DNA of 42,074 nt from assembly GCA_945870785.1 (NCBI GenBank), contig CAMBTK010000009.1, positions 1 through 42,074 of the forward strand, written 5' to 3'. The DNA is from Sulfurimonas crateris. GTDB taxonomy: Bacteria > Campylobacterota > Campylobacteria > Campylobacterales > Sulfurimonadaceae. The position numbers were made by a program, and so were the translations under genes. Below are positions 33,498-41,862 of this stretch, one piece after another (position 1 is the first letter of the stretch; the number at the start of each line of letters is the position of its first letter). The notes under the pieces are model-generated. The model was not told the origin of the DNA, ran no database searches, and saw only the letters and a list, made by a program, of their open reading frames with translations.

Positions 33498-33525
33498 ATT
33501 CTACCTTTTATGAGGTTAATGTTAA
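33498..33525 (-). promoter_or_regulatory. Probable bamA promoter
   Basis: On the minus strand TTAACA (33520-33525) and TAGAAT (33498-33503), each one mismatch from consensus, are spaced by 16 bases, placing the start about 24 bases before the bamA ATG. They lie in the 99-base gap shared with the divergent tyrA gene. Confidence 0.5.
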
Positions 33526-33535
33526 GTAAATCTTG

Positions 33536-33541
33536 TATAAT
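33536..33541 (+). promoter_or_regulatory. Probable -10 box for tyrA
   Basis: A perfect TATAAT lies 26 bases before the tyrA ATG at 33568, preceded by TTG. No good -35 match is seen. The AAAGAAG stretch just before the start can serve as the ribosome site. Confidence 0.5.
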
Positions 33542-33567
33542 TTGGCAAATAAAAAAGAAGAAATAGT

Positions 33568-34398
33568 ATGAATATAGCAATAGTAGGGTTAGGGCTTATG
33601 GGTGGATCACTCGCTAAGAGCCTCAAAAATATAGATTTTATAGAAAATATTGTAGGAAGTGATCACAACATTAATCACCAGAAAGAGGCGTTAGAGCTTG
33701 GTCTTGTTGATAAGATTGTAGAGTTTGATGAAGTTAAAAATTATGATGTTATCTTTTTAGCAATACCTGTTGATGGCGTAATTGCGGCTCTTAAAAACCT
33801 CTTGGATGTTAAAGAAAATACAACCATTATAGATTTGGGAAGTACAAAAGCAAAAATTATTGACTCAATTTCTAGTGAGATAAGAAAAAACTTTGTAGCG
33901 GCGCACCCGATGACTGGAACAGAGCACTTTGGCCCAAAAGCGGCGATAGACAACTTATATAACTCTCAAGTTGTTGTTTTGTGCGACATTGAAAACAGTG
34001 GCGAACTTCAGGCGAGTGTTGCAAAAAAGATATTTAAAGCACTCAGTATGAAGATGCACTTTATGCCTGCGCATCAGCATGACCGTCATGCAGCATTTAT
34101 CTCTCATATGCCTCATGCCATCTCTTACTCTCTTGCAAATACTGTAATGAATCAAGAGAACAAGCGCAATATTTTAGCACTTGCAGCTGGTGGATTTCGC
34201 TCAATGAGCCGTTTGGCTAAGAGCTCTGCAAATATGTGGGAAGATATTTTTAGACAAAACAAAACAAATCTGCTTGAAGCTATTGAGCTTTTTGAGCATG
34301 AGTTAAGTATCTTAAAAGAGCATATAAAAAATGATGAGTGGGATGAAGTTCATAAAAATATAGAGTCTGGAAACAGACTCCATGATATTTTAGACTAG
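33568..34398 (+). CDS. tyrA: Prephenate dehydrogenase
   Basis: TyrA oxidises and decarboxylates prephenate to 4-hydroxyphenylpyruvate for tyrosine synthesis. The 276-residue protein begins with the NAD-binding glycine motif GLGLMGGSLA (7-16). The central HPMTGTEHFGP (about 112-122) contains the catalytic histidine and substrate-binding residues, and the helical C-terminal domain includes HDRHAAFISHMPHAISYSLA. No ACT or chorismate mutase domain is fused, so feedback by tyrosine through an ACT domain is not expected. It converges on batD and overlaps it by 4 bases, tail to tail. Confidence 0.95.
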   Translation: MNIAIVGLGLMGGSLAKSLKNIDFIENIVGSDHNINHQKEALELGLVDKIVEFDEVKNYDVIFLAIPVDGVIAALKNLLDVKENTTIIDLGSTKAKIIDSISSEIRKNFVAAHPMTGTEHFGPKAAIDNLYNSQVVVLCDIENSGELQASVAKKIFKALSMKMHFMPAHQHDRHAAFISHMPHAISYSLANTVMNQENKRNILALAAGGFRSMSRLAKSSANMWEDIFRQNKTNLLEAIELFEHELSILKEHIKNDEWDEVHKNIESGNRLHDILD

Positions 34399-35816
34399 TC
34401 TATCTTTAGCCTCTTAAGAAGCTCTTTTAGGGCTTTTTTATCTATCTCTAGAGTTTTGTCAGTGTAGATATTTTGCTCTAACTTCTCTATCACCCCCCTC
34501 ACCTCTTCATCATCTTTATGAGGCAGTAGCTTTGCCAAAAGAGTTCTTGGTTCTTTAATAGAACTTTTTTTTGTTCGTTTAAAGTTTATCAATGGCTTTA
34601 AAATCATCAAAACAGTGCCTAAAAACACTCCTACTACAAAAGCAATAAAAAGATAACTTTTATCATATCCATCACTTATAGCAATTGCACTGTTTTTACT
34701 TATTTGCTCGTTATCTGTTTTGATAACTAGCTCCTCTTTTGGCTTTGCGTTTTTTACTTTTACCTCTCTCTCTTTTGTAGAGATGCTCTTTATCTCTTTT
34801 GTTTTTATATCAAAATACTTAATCTCAAATGGTGGGATTACAAAATCATTCTGGGCTACAAAAGTAATTTTTTGTGATAGCTTAGAGCCCTCAATAAGAG
34901 GCTTTTCTTCAAAAACTCCAACTCTATCTATATATGGTTTAAAACTTTTTATATCTTCTAAATTTCCATCTCCGCTCACTTCAATAGCCACATTTAATGG
35001 CTCGTTTGCGTTTACTTCATCTTTTTCTAACAAGAGTTTTATCTTAAAATCTCCAACTAAAGTAACGCCCAAGGGAAGCGGTTTTACACTAAAAGAGAGC
35101 TCATTTGAGAAATAATTTTTCCATTTGATAGTTGGCATAAAACTACCCCAACTATCAACTCTGTTATCTCTTGAAGCGATTTGCATCTGCGCTCTTGATA
35201 TTTTTAACTCACCTACTCTTTGAGGAAGCAGAGTATAGACCATAGTCGTAGTTGTATAATCAACATCTTGTACTTTTTGCGGTTGTGACTCACTTCTTAC
35301 CCAAAAGCCTTTAAACTCAGGCTGTGTAAACTTACTATCAAGCGCACTTGCACCATTTTTTTGTTTAAACGTTAATGTTAATTCAAACGTCTCTCCAACA
35401 TAAAGCTCCTCTTTATTACTGCTAAGGGTAAGCATAAAATTTGCATCTCTGCTCTGGCTTGGAGCTTTTACCTCTATCTCTATCATTTCTGAGTGTTCTA
35501 CTTTACCATCTATCTCTAGTCCAAAGGGCTCAATTTTACAACTCTTTTGTGGTGAAAATTTATAGCTTAATGTATAGCTCTTGCTCATCGCTCCGTTTAT
35601 TATCTGCATATTTGTTTGAGAAGAGGTAGATATAACATCACTCTCACAAAGTCTTGTAATCTCTGGCTTTTTTATCTTCTGCCCTGAAATATCCAAAGAG
35701 AAAGTAACAACATCTCCAAGTTCAACACTGCTTGTATCTACTCGAGCAGAAAGCGAGGCAAATAATGGGTACACAGTTATAAAAAGTAGTAACGCGACTT
35801 TTGTAATAGTTTTCAA
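34395..35816 (-). CDS. batD: BatD-like membrane protein (oxygen tolerance family)
   Basis: BatD proteins are membrane-anchored periplasmic proteins found with BatA and BatB. The 473 residues have a signal peptide (about 1-20, ending FASLSARV), a long beta-rich periplasmic part with repeated Ig-like segments (about 25-370), one membrane segment (about 391-411) and a basic cytoplasmic tail ending in a helical region. The start is TTG at 35816 with AAGGA 7 bases upstream. It is the last gene of the moxR-bat operon. Bat operons have been linked to oxygen tolerance in Bacteroides and to stress in Leptospira, but the mechanism is not settled. Confidence 0.85.
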   Translation of the reverse strand: MKTITKVALLLFITVYPLFASLSARVDTSSVELGDVVTFSLDISGQKIKKPEITRLCESDVISTSSQTNMQIINGAMSKSYTLSYKFSPQKSCKIEPFGLEIDGKVEHSEMIEIEVKAPSQSRDANFMLTLSSNKEELYVGETFELTLTFKQKNGASALDSKFTQPEFKGFWVRSESQPQKVQDVDYTTTTMVYTLLPQRVGELKISRAQMQIASRDNRVDSWGSFMPTIKWKNYFSNELSFSVKPLPLGVTLVGDFKIKLLLEKDEVNANEPLNVAIEVSGDGNLEDIKSFKPYIDRVGVFEEKPLIEGSKLSQKITFVAQNDFVIPPFEIKYFDIKTKEIKSISTKEREVKVKNAKPKEELVIKTDNEQISKNSAIAISDGYDKSYLFIAFVVGVFLGTVLMILKPLINFKRTKKSSIKEPRTLLAKLLPHKDDEEVRGVIEKLEQNIYTDKTLEIDKKALKELLKRLKID

Positions 35817-35838
35817 ATTTTATTCCTTAAAATAATTT

Positions 35839-37638
35839 CTACCAAGGTTTTTCATCATTAGAGATTTTTTTCTCATCATTATCATTTAGTTTGTAGAGAT
35901 AGCTGCTTGAATTTTGCTTGAGTTGGTTTATCCATTTTTTCTCCTCTTCATCACTCATAACGTCCTCTTTTTTATCGCCTACTTGTTGAGCATTTTCTTT
36001 TGAATCATCTTTTTTTTCATCCATGTTTTCACTCTTTTTTGCCTCTTTTTCCTTTTGCTCTTTTTCTTTTTTTTCAGACTCTTTTTGCTCTTTATCTGAG
36101 TCTTTCTCTTTTTGAGTTGACTCTTTGTCATCTTTTTTTTCTTCTTTGTTCTGCTCTTTATCTTTACTATCTTGTTCTTTATTTTGTTTTTGTTTATCCT
36201 CTTTATCGTCTTGCTTATCTCTGTTTTTTTCGCTGTTTTGCTCTTTTTTCTGCTCTTGTTCTCTTAAAAACTTCTCAACTTCACTTAAATTTTCTCTTGT
36301 ATCTTTGTCATCTTCTATCTTTAGCGACTCTTTATATGCCTCTATCGCCTTTTGCAAATCACCATCTTTTGCATAGGCATTTCCTAGATTTGAGAGATTT
36401 TTTGCCCTATCGTATTTATCATCAAAAGTAGCCTTTTTGTAGGCTTCAATCGCCTCTTTATACTTTTTTTGTTTATAGTAAGCATTAGCGCTGTTATAGT
36501 AGCTCTGAGGATTTTTACTCTCTTTTGCATGTTCATTATAAAGCTTTGCAGACTCTTCAAAATTACTGCTCTCATAAGCCTCTTTTGCCTTTTTTAAATC
36601 CATAAAATCCAAAACACCTGCTCTAGCTTCTTGAGATAAAAAAAGAGCCAAAATAAGTAAAACACCTAAATGAGAGCTACCTCTTTTACCAATAGAGCTC
36701 ATAGCGATAAGAAGCAGAAGAAGTGCAAGAGAGAGTGGATAGTAAAAGAGCGGTTTGCTCTTTTGCACCTCTTGGCTTTTTAACTCTTTTTTCTCTCCCA
36801 CTCGCTCTATTTCTTGAATCATTCTCTTTATATCTTCTTGCGAGGTCGTTGACTCTATATAAACTCCGCCTGTTTTTATAGCAAGAGATGCTATGTTTTC
36901 ATTTAGTTTTGAGATAATTATCTCATCATTGTATTTTATAAAAGTTCCATCTTCTCTCTTTATCGGAGCGCCCTCTTTTGTAGCTATGCCTAAGACAAAA
37001 ACTGTGATACCGCTCTTTTTTGCCAAAGCAATCTCATCAGTGAAATCGCTTTTATCTCCACCATCACTTAGGATAAGAAGTACTTTTTTTGGCTCATCTT
37101 TTTGAATCTTTTGCACTGTTTCAATGACAGATAAAAAGTCACTTCCCTGCTCTGTTATAGAGGTTGTATCAAGCTGCTGCAGTAAAAAAGAGACAGAGAC
37201 TTTATCAAAACTAAGAGGAGAGACAAGGTAGGAGTTTTTTGCAAAGGCTACTATTCCCATGCGCTCATCTTTAGCCTCTTTCAACAGAGATAAGGCTTTT
37301 CTTTTTGCTGATTCTAGGCGATTTGGATATATATCCTCCGCCAACATAGAGTCTGAGATATCAAGAGCTATCATCACATCAACACTCTTTGCTTTTATCT
37401 CCACGCTACCCTCTTTTATAACTGGCTGGGCAAGAGCTATAATCATAAAAAGTCCTACAAGAAAAAAGAGCGCATTTCTAGCCTTGAGTGTTAAAGTATT
37501 TGCATTTACCCTAAGTTTATCCATTATCTCTTGGCTAAAAAACTGCTCATGTGTCTCTTTTTGAGTAAGTAAAAGGGCAAATAGTATAAAGAGCGGAGGC
37601 AACATGTAGTACAAAAATTCTGGATGTAAAAAGCTCAT
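35839..37638 (-). CDS. BatB-BatC fusion: von Willebrand factor A plus TPR protein
   Basis: The 599 residues join two Bat proteins. The first half is BatB-like: two N-terminal membrane segments (about 8-25 and 55-72), a von Willebrand A domain (about 85-280) with an intact metal site DISDS (93-97) and DGGD, and a membrane segment at 298-316. The second half is BatC-like: it opens with another hydrophobic stretch ending in SQEARA (323-340) that looks like a former signal peptide, then tetratricopeptide repeats (about 346-455), and an extremely Lys/Glu/Gln/Asp-rich tail (about 456-565). It overlaps batA by 4 bases and precedes batD. Confidence 0.88.
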   Translation of the reverse strand: MSFLHPEFLYYMLPPLFILFALLLTQKETHEQFFSQEIMDKLRVNANTLTLKARNALFFLVGLFMIIALAQPVIKEGSVEIKAKSVDVMIALDISDSMLAEDIYPNRLESAKRKALSLLKEAKDERMGIVAFAKNSYLVSPLSFDKVSVSFLLQQLDTTSITEQGSDFLSVIETVQKIQKDEPKKVLLILSDGGDKSDFTDEIALAKKSGITVFVLGIATKEGAPIKREDGTFIKYNDEIIISKLNENIASLAIKTGGVYIESTTSQEDIKRMIQEIERVGEKKELKSQEVQKSKPLFYYPLSLALLLLLIAMSSIGKRGSSHLGVLLILALFLSQEARAGVLDFMDLKKAKEAYESSNFEESAKLYNEHAKESKNPQSYYNSANAYYKQKKYKEAIEAYKKATFDDKYDRAKNLSNLGNAYAKDGDLQKAIEAYKESLKIEDDKDTRENLSEVEKFLREQEQKKEQNSEKNRDKQDDKEDKQKQNKEQDSKDKEQNKEEKKDDKESTQKEKDSDKEQKESEKKEKEQKEKEAKKSENMDEKKDDSKENAQQVGDKKEDVMSDEEEKKWINQLKQNSSSYLYKLNDNDEKKISNDEKPW

Positions 37639-38564
37639 GCATACCCTCTTCTATTTCTTAGATAGACATAGAGCATAAGAGCGATAAGTGCCACAAATAG
37701 TGGAAACTGATAGTAGTAGTTTGTGTTAGTGTAACTCTCTCTTTTTATCTTTGACTTCTCAAGGGAATCAATTTTTTTATAGACTTCTTGAAGCTCTGCA
37801 CTACTTGAAGCTCCAAATGCAACGCCACCGCTCTCATTTGCGATTTGCAAAAGTGCCTCTGTGTTATACTCATGAGGCATTCCAATTCCAATAGGATAAA
37901 CTTTTATCCCCTCTTTTTTTATCATATCAAGGGCGACATCAATAGGGACGCTATCAACTTGTGGTGTGCTGTAACCATCTGTAAGCAAAATCGCTATCTT
38001 TGTTTTTGACTTGCTCTGCTTTAGAAGATTTGCTCCTTGAGCTAGAGATGTGTTTAGTGCTGTATATTTTCCAGCCATCCCGATTTCTAACTGTGAGAGG
38101 ATTTTGTTTAAGATATTTATATCATAAGTCAGCGGAGAGGCTATGAAAGAGTATGCTCCAAAAACGACCAAACCCATGTTGTCATTTTTTCTTTGTGAGA
38201 TAAAATCAGCAACTATCTCTTTTACAACATCAAATCTGCTCAAGCTTTGATTTTGTCTATCAAAACCTTGCGCTTTCATAGACTCAGAAGCATCCAAAAT
38301 CAGAGCTATCTCATACCCATCTTTTGGCTCTAACTCATATGGCTCATCTTTTATAGGCGACATAAGAGCTACTATCATCATCAAAATTCCAAGCCATTTT
38401 AAAAAAAATAGTGTTTTTGAAGATGACACACTACCTTTTAAAAACTGTGCAACATGAGGAAAATAGATAGAAGTAAGTCTTAATTTGCACAAAAAGGCAC
38501 ATGCTATAAAGATAAAGATAGCAAAAAATATTTGGGGAAATTCAAAATAGATTCCATCAAACAT
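37635..38564 (-). CDS. batA: BatA-like von Willebrand factor A membrane protein
   Basis: This BatA homologue has two N-terminal membrane segments (about 11-27 and 55-71), a von Willebrand A domain (about 85-265) with intact metal-site residues Asp92, Ser94 and Ser96 in LDASES, and a C-terminal membrane segment (about 288-304). It likely faces the periplasm with its A domain and pairs with BatB. In-frame TTG and ATG codons stand side by side; I take the ATG at 38564 with AAGGG 8 bases upstream, giving 309 residues. Residue numbers are counted from the TTG. It overlaps the preceding gene by 8 bases and batB by 4. Confidence 0.88.
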   Translation of the reverse strand: MFDGIYFEFPQIFFAIFIFIACAFLCKLRLTSIYFPHVAQFLKGSVSSSKTLFFLKWLGILMMIVALMSPIKDEPYELEPKDGYEIALILDASESMKAQGFDRQNQSLSRFDVVKEIVADFISQRKNDNMGLVVFGAYSFIASPLTYDINILNKILSQLEIGMAGKYTALNTSLAQGANLLKQSKSKTKIAILLTDGYSTPQVDSVPIDVALDMIKKEGIKVYPIGIGMPHEYNTEALLQIANESGGVAFGASSSAELQEVYKKIDSLEKSKIKRESYTNTNYYYQFPLFVALIALMLYVYLRNRRGYA

Positions 38565-38964
38565 CAATCATACCCTTGTAAAGTTCTATATAACCAATGG
38601 TCTCATCATCAAACGCACCAACCTCTTTTTTGTACTTATAAACTTCAAGTCTCTCAGTTAGGTTTAGATACATCTCATGGTGTCTTGGGCTGTCATCTTT
38701 AAACGTTGCTCCATAAAAAGTTATAGCGTATGCAGACTTTTTGGCATCTCTCAAATCAAGGCTATTTAGGGCTTTGTAGTTCTCTTTTCGCAGGTTAAAC
38801 TTTGCTTTTTTGTTAAGCCATACATATAAAAGGTATGCCAAAGCACTAAGTAGAAGCAGTGCTAAAAAAGAGCCTCCTAGAAGGTAGTAAAGCGAGTACT
38901 CGTCCACATCAACGATGTTTTTTATATCATGCAGTGGTATATCAAAACTTTGATTTGCTTCCAT
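38557..38964 (-). CDS. Small membrane protein of the bat operon
   Basis: This 135-residue protein has one membrane segment (about 26-49) and a C-terminal cytoplasmic helical part of about 85 residues, rich in Tyr, Lys and Glu. It resembles in layout the DUF4381-type proteins that stand between the DUF58 gene and batA in other Bat operons, though I cannot point to a decisive motif. Its ATG overlaps the DUF58 stop by one base. A role as scaffold in the MoxR-Bat complex is inference from position. Confidence 0.7.
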   Translation of the reverse strand: MEANQSFDIPLHDIKNIVDVDEYSLYYLLGGSFLALLLLSALAYLLYVWLNKKAKFNLRKENYKALNSLDLRDAKKSAYAITFYGATFKDDSPRHHEMYLNLTERLEVYKYKKEVGAFDDETIGYIELYKGMIDV

Positions 38965-39794
38965 TATCTTCCCTCAAAGAGTCTGCGTAACTCTACACTT
39001 GGTATTGAGTGAGTATATATTTTTCTAAATCTGATGCCATCACTTCTAAGTGTCTCAAAGAGTTTGTGGTCATGTTCACTCACTTTTTTTGCATAAGCCT
39101 TAACACTTCTCTCGTTAAAATCACCCTCAAGAGTTACCGCGCTTTGTGGGTCTAGCAGTGATGCAAAGCCCATAGAAGGGGGGTTCTCTTCTAAAGTATC
39201 TCTAACTATTACAGATAAAACTTCATGCTTTTTAGCTAAGAGTCTAAAGTCTGGTATCTCAAAATAATCCCCTACTATGATGATAAGAGACCTTTTTTTC
39301 AATCTTTTATAAAGGGTGTCTGCTATCACTTTAAAATCTACTTTTTGATTTATCGCATCAAAATTTAAAATATCATCTGTGCTTTTGTGGATTTGGTGTA
39401 GTTTTTTACTCGGTTTTGTATAGGAGTGCATTTTGTCTGTAAAGATGTATGAGCTTAGAATATCTCCATTTTTTATAGTTGAAAAGCCTAAGATGGCTGA
39501 AATCTCTGCAATACTCTCTTGTTTGAATTTTTTAGAGCCAAAATGTACGCTTCCGTTTAAGACATTAACTACGACAACATGAAGTTCTCTCTCCTGTCTA
39601 AATATCTTAATATATGGAGTCTGCATCTTTGCTGTGATATTCCAATCAATGAATCGAATATCATCTCCAGCCATATACTCTCTAAGCTCTATAAAATCGT
39701 AACCCTCGCCTTGAAAAATAGAGGGATTGTTTCCGACCATTTCACTAAAGACTTGACGCTTGGCACGAACTAAGATTTTTTGTAATTTGCTCAT
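38964..39794 (-). CDS. DUF58 protein of the MoxR-Bat operon
   Basis: DUF58 proteins are cytoplasmic proteins nearly always found next to a MoxR ATPase. The 276 residues carry the hallmark near the N-terminus: GYDFIELREYMAGDDIRFIDWN (split: YDFIELREY near 28-36, GDDIRFIDWN near 39-48), followed by a region with a von Willebrand A-like fold (about 75-250) whose metal-site serines are not obvious. It lies 8 bases after moxR and overlaps the next gene by one base. It is presumed to be a target or adaptor of the ATPase. Confidence 0.88.
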   Translation of the reverse strand: MSKLQKILVRAKRQVFSEMVGNNPSIFQGEGYDFIELREYMAGDDIRFIDWNITAKMQTPYIKIFRQERELHVVVVNVLNGSVHFGSKKFKQESIAEISAILGFSTIKNGDILSSYIFTDKMHSYTKPSKKLHQIHKSTDDILNFDAINQKVDFKVIADTLYKRLKKRSLIIIVGDYFEIPDFRLLAKKHEVLSVIVRDTLEENPPSMGFASLLDPQSAVTLEGDFNERSVKAYAKKVSEHDHKLFETLRSDGIRFRKIYTHSIPSVELRRLFEGR

Positions 39795-39802
39795 AGTTTT
39801 AT

Positions 39803-40750
39803 CTAAGGAATTGCAACAGTTTGAAGTACTTTTTGGATAATCTCATCAGTTGTAATGCCCTCTGCTTCTGCTTCATAACTCAAAACTATACGGTGACGCA
39901 TCAACTCTTTTGCTATATAAGCCACATCAACAGGAGTTACAAAATCTTTGCCTCGCAAGAATGCCATCGCTTTTACAGCTTTGAACATATCTATACTTAC
40001 ACGAGGAGAAGCTCCAAACTGTATATAAGAAGCTATCTCTTCAAGCCCATACTCTTTTGGATTTCTTGTTGCATTTACAAGCTCTATCATATACTCTTCA
40101 ACTTCAGCGTCAATATGTATATTTTTTACCACTTCTTTTAGCATCTCTAAATCTTCATGTGATACAACGCTCTTAATCTCTTCAAATTTTCCGCTAGAGA
40201 CTCTTCTTGCTATCTCTAACTCTTCTTCTTTAGTGTTATAACTAACTATTAGTTTTAACATAAATCTATCTAATTGCGCTTCTGGGAGCTGGTAAACGCC
40301 CTCTTGCTCAAGCGGGTTTTGTGTAGCCATAACAAAAAATGGAGAGTCTAGTTTAAAAGTTGTATCACCGATAGTTACTTGTCTCTCTTGCATAACTTCT
40401 AAAAGAGCAGATTGTACTTTTGCTGGAGAGCGGTTAATCTCATCTGCTAGGAGAAGATTTGTAAAAATCGGTCCTTTTTTAATCTTGAAGCTATTGCTCT
40501 TTGGATCATATATCTCAGCACCGAGTATGTCTGAAGGAAGAAGGTCTGGAGTAAATTGTGCACGTTTAAAATTGACGCCCAAACTCTTAGAGAGGGCATT
40601 TACAGTTGTTGTCTTTGCAAGTCCAGGGACACCCTCTATGAGAATATGACCTTCACATAAAAGAGCGATAAGAAGAGAATCTATCATCTTCTCCTGCCCA
40701 ACTACTACCTTTGAAACCTCTTTTTTAATCAACTCTATTTTTGAAATCAT
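39803..40750 (-). CDS. MoxR-family AAA+ ATPase
   Basis: MoxR ATPases act as chaperones that mature or activate partner complexes, often von Willebrand A proteins such as those downstream. The 315 residues have Walker A GVPGLAKTT (40-48), Walker B LLLADEIN (99-106) with Asp103 and Glu104, sensor 1 ATQNPLEQEGVYQLPEAQLDRF (split: TQNPLE, LPEAQLDRF), and the lid with GASPRVS. It is the first gene of the operon, with a 113-base gap upstream that holds a TATAAT box on its strand. Confidence 0.93.
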   Translation of the reverse strand: MISKIELIKKEVSKVVVGQEKMIDSLLIALLCEGHILIEGVPGLAKTTTVNALSKSLGVNFKRAQFTPDLLPSDILGAEIYDPKSNSFKIKKGPIFTNLLLADEINRSPAKVQSALLEVMQERQVTIGDTTFKLDSPFFVMATQNPLEQEGVYQLPEAQLDRFMLKLIVSYNTKEEELEIARRVSSGKFEEIKSVVSHEDLEMLKEVVKNIHIDAEVEEYMIELVNATRNPKEYGLEEIASYIQFGASPRVSIDMFKAVKAMAFLRGKDFVTPVDVAYIAKELMRHRIVLSYEAEAEGITTDEIIQKVLQTVAIP

Positions 40751-40824
40751 AAGCTTTAAATCCTCTTTTATTTACCTCTCAAGTATCAAAACGACACATG
40801 TAGCTTTAGTGGTTGTAGGGAAAA

Positions 40825-40830
40825 ATTATA
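40825..40830 (-). promoter_or_regulatory. Probable -10 box for the moxR-bat operon
   Basis: On the minus strand a perfect TATAAT lies 75 bases before the moxR ATG, with TTGTCA further upstream (40853-40858) but spaced by 22 bases, too far for a standard pair. The resulting leader would be about 65 bases. GAGG near the start codon serves as ribosome site. Confidence 0.4.
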
Positions 40831-40863
40831 ACTAAACGCAGTTAACGATAAGTGACAAATAAA

Positions 40864-41862
40864 TCACAAATCAAGCCCAATAATCTTCTCGATACCATCT
40901 TTTTTTATCATATCGCTAAACTTCATAGAGAGGCTCTGTTTTGCTATCTCATAACCTTGCGTTGATTGTCCTATTAGATTTAGTTTGCTTCCCGCAACTA
41001 TTGCGCCTCTATAATCCTCTACGCTTATCTCTATGGCAGAACGCGCAAGAGTAAAGCCCAAAGATGTTGCTCTTTGAATATCTGATTTTATAAAAATTTT
41101 AAAGTGTCTATCTTTGTTCTTGTGTGCAGTTGAGAGTTTTTTGGCATTTAGCGCAACCCTAAGCGGAGCCTCTAAGTTTTTTGAATCGTTATCTGTTTGT
41201 ATCTCAAAGGTTATTGATGAGAGTAGCTCATCATAAGCGGTGTTAATTTTTTGCGCTTTATTTGTATATACGTTAGCATCAAAACTACTATTTAAAACAC
41301 TCATAACAACCAATCTCTCTGGTAAATCTTCTAATTTTGCTTTTATCTTTTTATATCTGCTTATCTGCTCTAGTGCGTTAAATGCCAATAGTGATTTTAA
41401 CTCTGCGTCTATTACAGAAAACTCCTCTTCTAACTCACTCTCTAAGCTTTTAAAGAGTTTGCCCTTCTCTGCTTTAATCAAGAGTATATGATTTCTAAAA
41501 CCTACCTCTTCATACTCTAAGAGCTCATAACTGCTGATACGAATCTTATGCACACTGCTTGAGACTCTATTTTCTACATCAAGCTGATTGCTGTTTACTC
41601 TGCCCTCTTGAACTACTTTTTTAGAGTTGTAACTTGACTCGATAGAGACGCTTAGAGTTGATGCCATCATATTTAGAGCATTTTTGAGCGCTACCTCTTT
41701 ACTCTCGCCCTCTCCTACACTGTAGAGGGTTGTTTGTGAGCTTTGCATAGGATTTACATACCACTGCGGAAGAGTTTTTTTTGAAGACAAATTCAGTTCA
41801 TCTTTTGTGCTACATCCTAAGAGAAAGAGGAGTGCTAAAATAGTAAGCGTTATATTTCTCAT
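40864..41862 (-). CDS. LPP20-like lipoprotein
   Basis: This is a lipoprotein of about 332 residues: the lipobox LLGC near residues 14-18 is followed by Ser-Thr-Lys, so it is probably outer membrane bound. The segment QWYVNPMQSSQTTLYSVGEGES (split: WYVNP, YSVGEGES), then KEVALKNALNMMAS, matches the LPP20 family pattern of Helicobacter (W-x-x-NP ... GxG ... A-x-x-A). The rest is not recognised. In the frame a GTG stands directly before the ATG; I take the ATG at 41862 because GGAG lies 5 bases upstream. Its start overlaps the stop of the preceding gene by one base (TGATG). LPP20-type proteins include the flagellar FlgP, but the context gives no such link here. Confidence 0.78.
   Translation of the reverse strand: MRNITLTILALLFLLGCSTKDELNLSSKKTLPQWYVNPMQSSQTTLYSVGEGESKEVALKNALNMMASTLSVSIESSYNSKKVVQEGRVNSNQLDVENRVSSSVHKIRISSYELLEYEEVGFRNHILLIKAEKGKLFKSLESELEEEFSVIDAELKSLLAFNALEQISRYKKIKAKLEDLPERLVVMSVLNSSFDANVYTNKAQKINTAYDELLSSITFEIQTDNDSKNLEAPLRVALNAKKLSTAHKNKDRHFKIFIKSDIQRATSLGFTLARSAIEISVEDYRGAIVAGSKLNLIGQSTQGYEIAKQSLSMKFSDMIKKDGIEKIIGLDL

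Noticed and set aside
36000-36575. Several open frames of 60-143 codons on the strand opposite and in other frames of the batBC gene
   Set aside because: They are Leu/Phe/Ser-rich shadows of the Lys/Glu-rich tail, lack ribosome sites and sit wholly inside a well-supported gene.
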